A program made the translations under genes and the position numbers. Under the pieces are notes generated by a model that searched no databases, was not told where the DNA came from, and worked only from the letters and a program-made list of their open reading frames with translations. 47,664 nt of DNA, from positions 1-47,664 of the forward strand of contig UQBS01000015.1 in the NCBI GenBank assembly GCA_900539345.1. The letters are read 5' to 3'. Shown here in pieces: positions 44,755 through 47,664 of this stretch (within the stretch, counting starts at the first letter, position 1; every line of letters begins with the position of its first letter). Source of the stretch: an uncultured Coriobacteriaceae bacterium (GTDB taxonomy: Bacteria > Actinomycetota > Coriobacteriia > Coriobacteriales > UMGS124).

Positions 44755-46029
44755 ATGCTTGATCCAAACGTACGAATCAGCATTGACGAGGCTTTGACGC
44801 GCGTGCTCGATCGCGTGGGGGCGCTTCCCGAGCAGCGTGTGGAACTCATCGATGCTCTGGGCCGCGTCCTTTCGCACGATGTCGTGAGCGATATCGACGT
44901 CACGCCGTTCGACAACTCCTCGATGGACGGCTACGCCGTCAGGTCGTGCGACCTTGAGGGCGCAAGCGAGGCTTCCTGCGTCGAGATGGACGTCGTGGGC
45001 TACATCGGTGCGGGGTCTGCTTTCGACGGCGTGCTTCAGCCTGGCCAGACGGTGCGCCTCATGACGGGCGCCCCCATGCCCCAGGGCGCCGACGCCGTGC
45101 AGAAATTCGAGCTCGTCAACGTCGTGAGCGGGCAGGGCGAGACCGGCTCGCGCGTGTCGTTCTCCGCTCCCGTGAAGCCGGGCAACTTCGTGCGCCTTGC
45201 CGGCGAGGAGTTCAAGGCCGGCGAGGTTGCGCTGCCTGCCGGGACGTTCGTGAACGCCTACGCTCTGGGCATGCTGGCCTCCGCCGGCGCTCGCGAAGTC
45301 GACGTCTACCGCCGCCCGGTCGTCGGCATCTTCACCATCGGCAGCGAGCTCATGTCCATGGCGACGGCTCCCGCCGACCTTGAACGCGGCAAAATCCGCG
45401 ACAGCAACTCTTGGACGCTTGCGGGCCTCGTGCGCGAGGCGGGCGGCGAGCCCCATCTGTTCGGCATCGTCCCCGACGACCGCGAGGCGATCAAGGCCGT
45501 GCTCGACGAGGCCCTTGCATGCTGCGACATGGTTATTTCTGCCGGCGGTGCCAGCCAGGGCGATTTCGACTTCATCCAAGAGGTCATCTCCACGCAGGGC
45601 CAGGCCGTATTCTCTTACCTGTCGCTTCGTCCCGGAAAGCGCCAGACGTTCGGTATCGTCGAGGGCAAGCCCGTCTTCGGCCTGTCGGGCAACCCTGCAG
45701 CCGCCTCTGTCGGCTTTGAGCTGCTCATTCGTCCCGCGTTGCGCAAGATGCAGGGGTATGCCGACCTTGCCCGTCCGCAGGTGCGCGCCACGCTCACCTC
45801 TCCCATCAAGAAGAAGGAGGGCCGCGCGTTCTACAACCGCGGCAGGGTCGAGCGAGGCGAGGACGGCTCTTGGATCGCCTATGAGCACGGCACGCAGTCT
45901 TCTGCCCTGTTGGGAGACCTTGAGCGCTGCAACTGCCTCATCGTCATCGACGAAGACAACATGGGCCTGCAGGCCGGCGAGCAGGCTCTCTGCATGCGCA
46001 TCGACTTGCCTGAGGGCACCCAGCTGTAG
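44755..46029 (+). CDS. moeA: Molybdopterin molybdenumtransferase MoeA
   Basis: Inserts molybdate into adenylated molybdopterin. The 424-residue protein has the MoeA signatures DNSSMDGYAVR, VRLMTGAPMPQGADAV, the MPT-binding loop GGASQGDFDF (usually GGVSVGDYD), and FGLSGNPAAASVGFELL. A C-terminal beta domain closes it. The start at 44755 is supported by AAGAGG 4 nt upstream; an in-frame ATG at 44740 lacks a site. mogA follows after 29 nt with its own Shine-Dalgarno. Confidence 0.94.
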   Translation: MLDPNVRISIDEALTRVLDRVGALPEQRVELIDALGRVLSHDVVSDIDVTPFDNSSMDGYAVRSCDLEGASEASCVEMDVVGYIGAGSAFDGVLQPGQTVRLMTGAPMPQGADAVQKFELVNVVSGQGETGSRVSFSAPVKPGNFVRLAGEEFKAGEVALPAGTFVNAYALGMLASAGAREVDVYRRPVVGIFTIGSELMSMATAPADLERGKIRDSNSWTLAGLVREAGGEPHLFGIVPDDREAIKAVLDEALACCDMVISAGGASQGDFDFIQEVISTQGQAVFSYLSLRPGKRQTFGIVEGKPVFGLSGNPAAASVGFELLIRPALRKMQGYADLARPQVRATLTSPIKKKEGRAFYNRGRVERGEDGSWIAYEHGTQSSALLGDLERCNCLIVIDEDNMGLQAGEQALCMRIDLPEGTQL

Positions 46030-46058
46030 CCTTGCGTCAGTTTGAGAAAGGGAAGCTC

Positions 46059-46532
46059 ATGAACATCAAGTTCGCCATCGTCACCGCATCCGACACGCGC
46101 GACATCACGCTCGACTCGGCGGGCGCCGCGCTCGAGTCGCTCATCTCCGAACAGGGCTGGAGCGTCGCCTCCCACGTCGTGGTCAAAGACGAGCGTGCCG
46201 ACCTCACGCGCGCCATCATCACGGCCTGCGACGAGGTGGATGCCGACATCGTGCTCACCTGCGGCGGCACCGGCCTGTCCATGCGCGACGTCACGCCCGA
46301 GGCGACCCAGGACGCGTGCGACCGCAACGTGCCCGGTATCGCCGAGGCCATCCGCGCCACCTCCCTGCAGAAGACGCGCCGCGCGATGCTCTCGCGCGCG
46401 CTCTGCATGCAGCGCGGCACCCATCTGGTCATCAACTTCCCCGGCAGCGAGAAGGCTGCGCGCGAGTGCTGGGACGCCGTGTACGACCAGCTTGACCACG
46501 CCATCAAGATGACCGCGGGTGGCGGCCACTAG
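46059..46532 (+). CDS. mogA: Molybdopterin adenylyltransferase (MogA/MoaB family)
   Basis: Adenylates molybdopterin for MoeA. The 157-residue protein shows FAIVTASDTRD, the active-site loop TCGGTGLSMRDVTPEAT, and VINFPGSEKAARE. MogA and MoaB are hard to separate by sequence; pairing with moeA favours the adenylyltransferase role. The start at 46059 follows GAAAGGGAAG; the longer frame from 46032 is not supported. Confidence 0.88.
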   Translation: MNIKFAIVTASDTRDITLDSAGAALESLISEQGWSVASHVVVKDERADLTRAIITACDEVDADIVLTCGGTGLSMRDVTPEATQDACDRNVPGIAEAIRATSLQKTRRAMLSRALCMQRGTHLVINFPGSEKAARECWDAVYDQLDHAIKMTAGGGH

Positions 46533-46639
46533 AATCGCGCCACGCGTCGGTCCTCGCGGGGCAGGGGCATGCGTTTGCGCACCGCTGACGGCATTTTCTC
46601 AACATGGGTTGATTTTATGCTTGCACTTTTGTGGCATAT

Positions 46640-46660
46640 GGTTAACCTATCGAGTGATAG
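46640..46660. promoter_or_regulatory. Candidate operator upstream of the ModA-like gene
   Basis: The 177-nt gap after mogA holds an 8-bp palindrome GGTTAACC (46640-46647) adjoining an inverted repeat CTATC-N4-GATAG (46647-46660), with GTT and AAC in outer positions. A -35-like TTGCAC (46621-46626) lies just upstream, so a bound protein would cover the likely -10. A second hairpin (GCAACGGC/GCCGTCGC with one mismatch) follows at about 46660-46681. A molybdate-responsive ModE-like factor is a natural candidate, but the sequence does not match the E. coli ModE site. Confidence 0.4.
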
Positions 46661-46709
46661 CAACGGCAAACCCGCCGTCGCCTGAGTCCCTTGGGAGGGG
46701 ATTTCTCAA

Positions 46710-47664
46710 ATGAAGATGAACCGTCGTTCCTTCGTTCAGGGTGCCGCTATGCTCGGTGCCGCCCTCGCCGTCGTTCCTTGCGCTGGCCTGGCTTTCGCTG
46801 ACGAGAAGAAGGAGGAGGCTGCTCCCGCTGCTGAGGGCGCCCTTCAGATTTTCGCCGCCAACTCCCTGGAGAAGGCCCTGCCCGAGGTCCAGAAGCTCTA
46901 CACCGAGCAGACCGGCGTCGAGTTCGCCGACACCCAGTTCAAGGCATCCGGCGACCTGGTCGAGCAGCTCAAGGGCGGTGCCGTCGTCGACCTGCTGATT
47001 ACCGCCTCCAAGGGCACCATGGACAAGGCCGAAGAGGGCAAGCTCATCGACGCCGACACCCGCATCAAGATGTTCAACAACGACCTCGTCGTCGTTGCCG
47101 CCGAGGGCGCCGACGTCAAGGTTGCCGCCGTTGAGGACGTCGCTGCCGATGACATCGCCAGCATCGCCATCGGCGACCCGGCCACCGTTCCCGCTGGCAA
47201 GTACACCTGCCAGGCTCTGTACGCCGCCGGTCTCTACAGTGCCGAGGAGGGCGTCGACGGCGAGTTCGCCGAGGAGATTAAGGACAAGGTCATGCTTGCC
47301 GACAAGGTGGGCACCTGCGCCTCCTATGTCTCCACGGGCGATGCCACCATCGGTTTCGTGTACAGCTCCGACGTCTACCGCTATGATGGCATCGAGGCCA
47401 TCTTCACCGTTCCGGCTGATATGCACAAGGACATCGTCTACCCCGGCGCTGTCTGCACCGACGCCCCCAATGCCGAGGCCGCCAAGGCGTTCCTCGACTT
47501 CTGCATGACCGACCCCGACGCCCTGGACATCTGGAGCGAGTACGGCTTCGAGGTTGTCGTGGCTGACGAGGCTGCTGACGCTGCTCCCGCTGACGCTGCC
47601 GCCGGCGCTCTCAAGGACGGCGAGTACACCGCCGAGGGCAAGGGCATCGGCGGCAAGGTGCCCG
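46710..47664 (+). CDS. modA: ModA-like molybdate-binding protein fused to an FMN-binding-type domain (3' end outside window)
   Basis: 318 residues are visible and the frame is open at the window end. The N-terminus has a twin-arginine signal (MNRRSFVQGAAML then AALAVVPCAGLAFA), so export by Tat is likely. Residues about 40-280 are a ModA-type oxyanion-binding protein: LQIFAANSLEKALPEV, FKASGDLVEQLKGGAVVDLL, FNNDLVVVAAEG, VYPGAVCTDAPNAEAAKAF. Normal ModA proteins stop near 250 residues. Here an Ala/Asp-rich linker leads, from residue 301, into LKDGEYTAEGKGIGGKV, which is the characteristic opening of FMN_bind (NqrC/RnfG-like) domains. The start at 46710 has GGGAGGGG 9 nt upstream. It follows mobB-moeA-mogA, so a molybdate role fits; the FMN-binding part is inferred from its first residues only. 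Confidence 0.85.
   Translation, partial: MKMNRRSFVQGAAMLGAALAVVPCAGLAFADEKKEEAAPAAEGALQIFAANSLEKALPEVQKLYTEQTGVEFADTQFKASGDLVEQLKGGAVVDLLITASKGTMDKAEEGKLIDADTRIKMFNNDLVVVAAEGADVKVAAVEDVAADDIASIAIGDPATVPAGKYTCQALYAAGLYSAEEGVDGEFAEEIKDKVMLADKVGTCASYVSTGDATIGFVYSSDVYRYDGIEAIFTVPADMHKDIVYPGAVCTDAPNAEAAKAFLDFCMTDPDALDIWSEYGFEVVVADEAADAAPADAAAGALKDGEYTAEGKGIGGKVP

Overview
The window is a dense, GC-rich stretch of bacterial chromosome with strong G/C preference at third codon positions. It carries about 37 protein genes and four tRNA genes, almost all on the + strand; only thrS is on the - strand. The gene content points to an anaerobic actinobacterium of the class Coriobacteriia (Collinsella/Olsenella/Eggerthella-like). 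The evidence is an actinobacterial-looking core proteome combined with traits more typical of Firmicutes: a transcriptional T-box before pheST, an S-box SAM riboswitch before metK, an Asp23/Gls24 protein, a lipoteichoic-acid-synthase-like sulfatase, and a Tat-exported binding protein that runs into an FMN-binding-type domain. This assignment is an inference from gene content, not a measured phylogeny.

Layout. 1-2145: 3' part of a YhgE/Pip-type membrane protein with heptad repeats, then a TetR regulator. 2197-9009: SAM riboswitch and a run of metK, priA, def, fmt and rsmB. 9113-13040: Phe T-box with pheS and pheT. 13157-15650: an unrecognised membrane-anchored protein with YDENG repeats and a family 2 glycosyltransferase. 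15772-19017: a carboxyltransferase/BCCP fusion and its biotin carboxylase. 19147-25607: asp23, nusB, xseB, dxs, tlyA, nadK and recN. 25654-30621: tRNA-Pro, tRNA-Gly, LTA-synthase-like gene, tRNA-Arg, a two-component system and tRNA-Leu. 30668-38860: tig, clpP, clpX, valS, folC and a zinc-ribbon membrane protein. 39133-40917: thrS. 41160-44019: rpsA, an rRNA methyltransferase and coaE. 44031-47664: a molybdenum cofactor block (mobB, moeA, mogA) and a ModA-like binding protein cut by the window end.

How it works together. Most genes serve information processing and protein quality control: aminoacyl-tRNA synthetases, start formylation and deformylation, rRNA methylation, and the trigger factor/ClpXP chain. 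Two genes are placed under classic RNA sensors (SAM for metK, uncharged tRNA-Phe for pheST). The right edge prepares molybdopterin and molybdate for molybdoenzymes that lie outside the window.

No phage, insertion sequence, CRISPR array or defence system is visible. The most unusual items are the ModA to FMN_bind-like fusion at the right edge, the AccB-type biotin domain fused to a pyruvate-type carboxyltransferase, the ThrRS that lacks a TGS domain, the repeated Lys/Arg tail on trigger factor, and a recurring layout in which hairpin terminators sit almost against the next gene's ribosome binding site.
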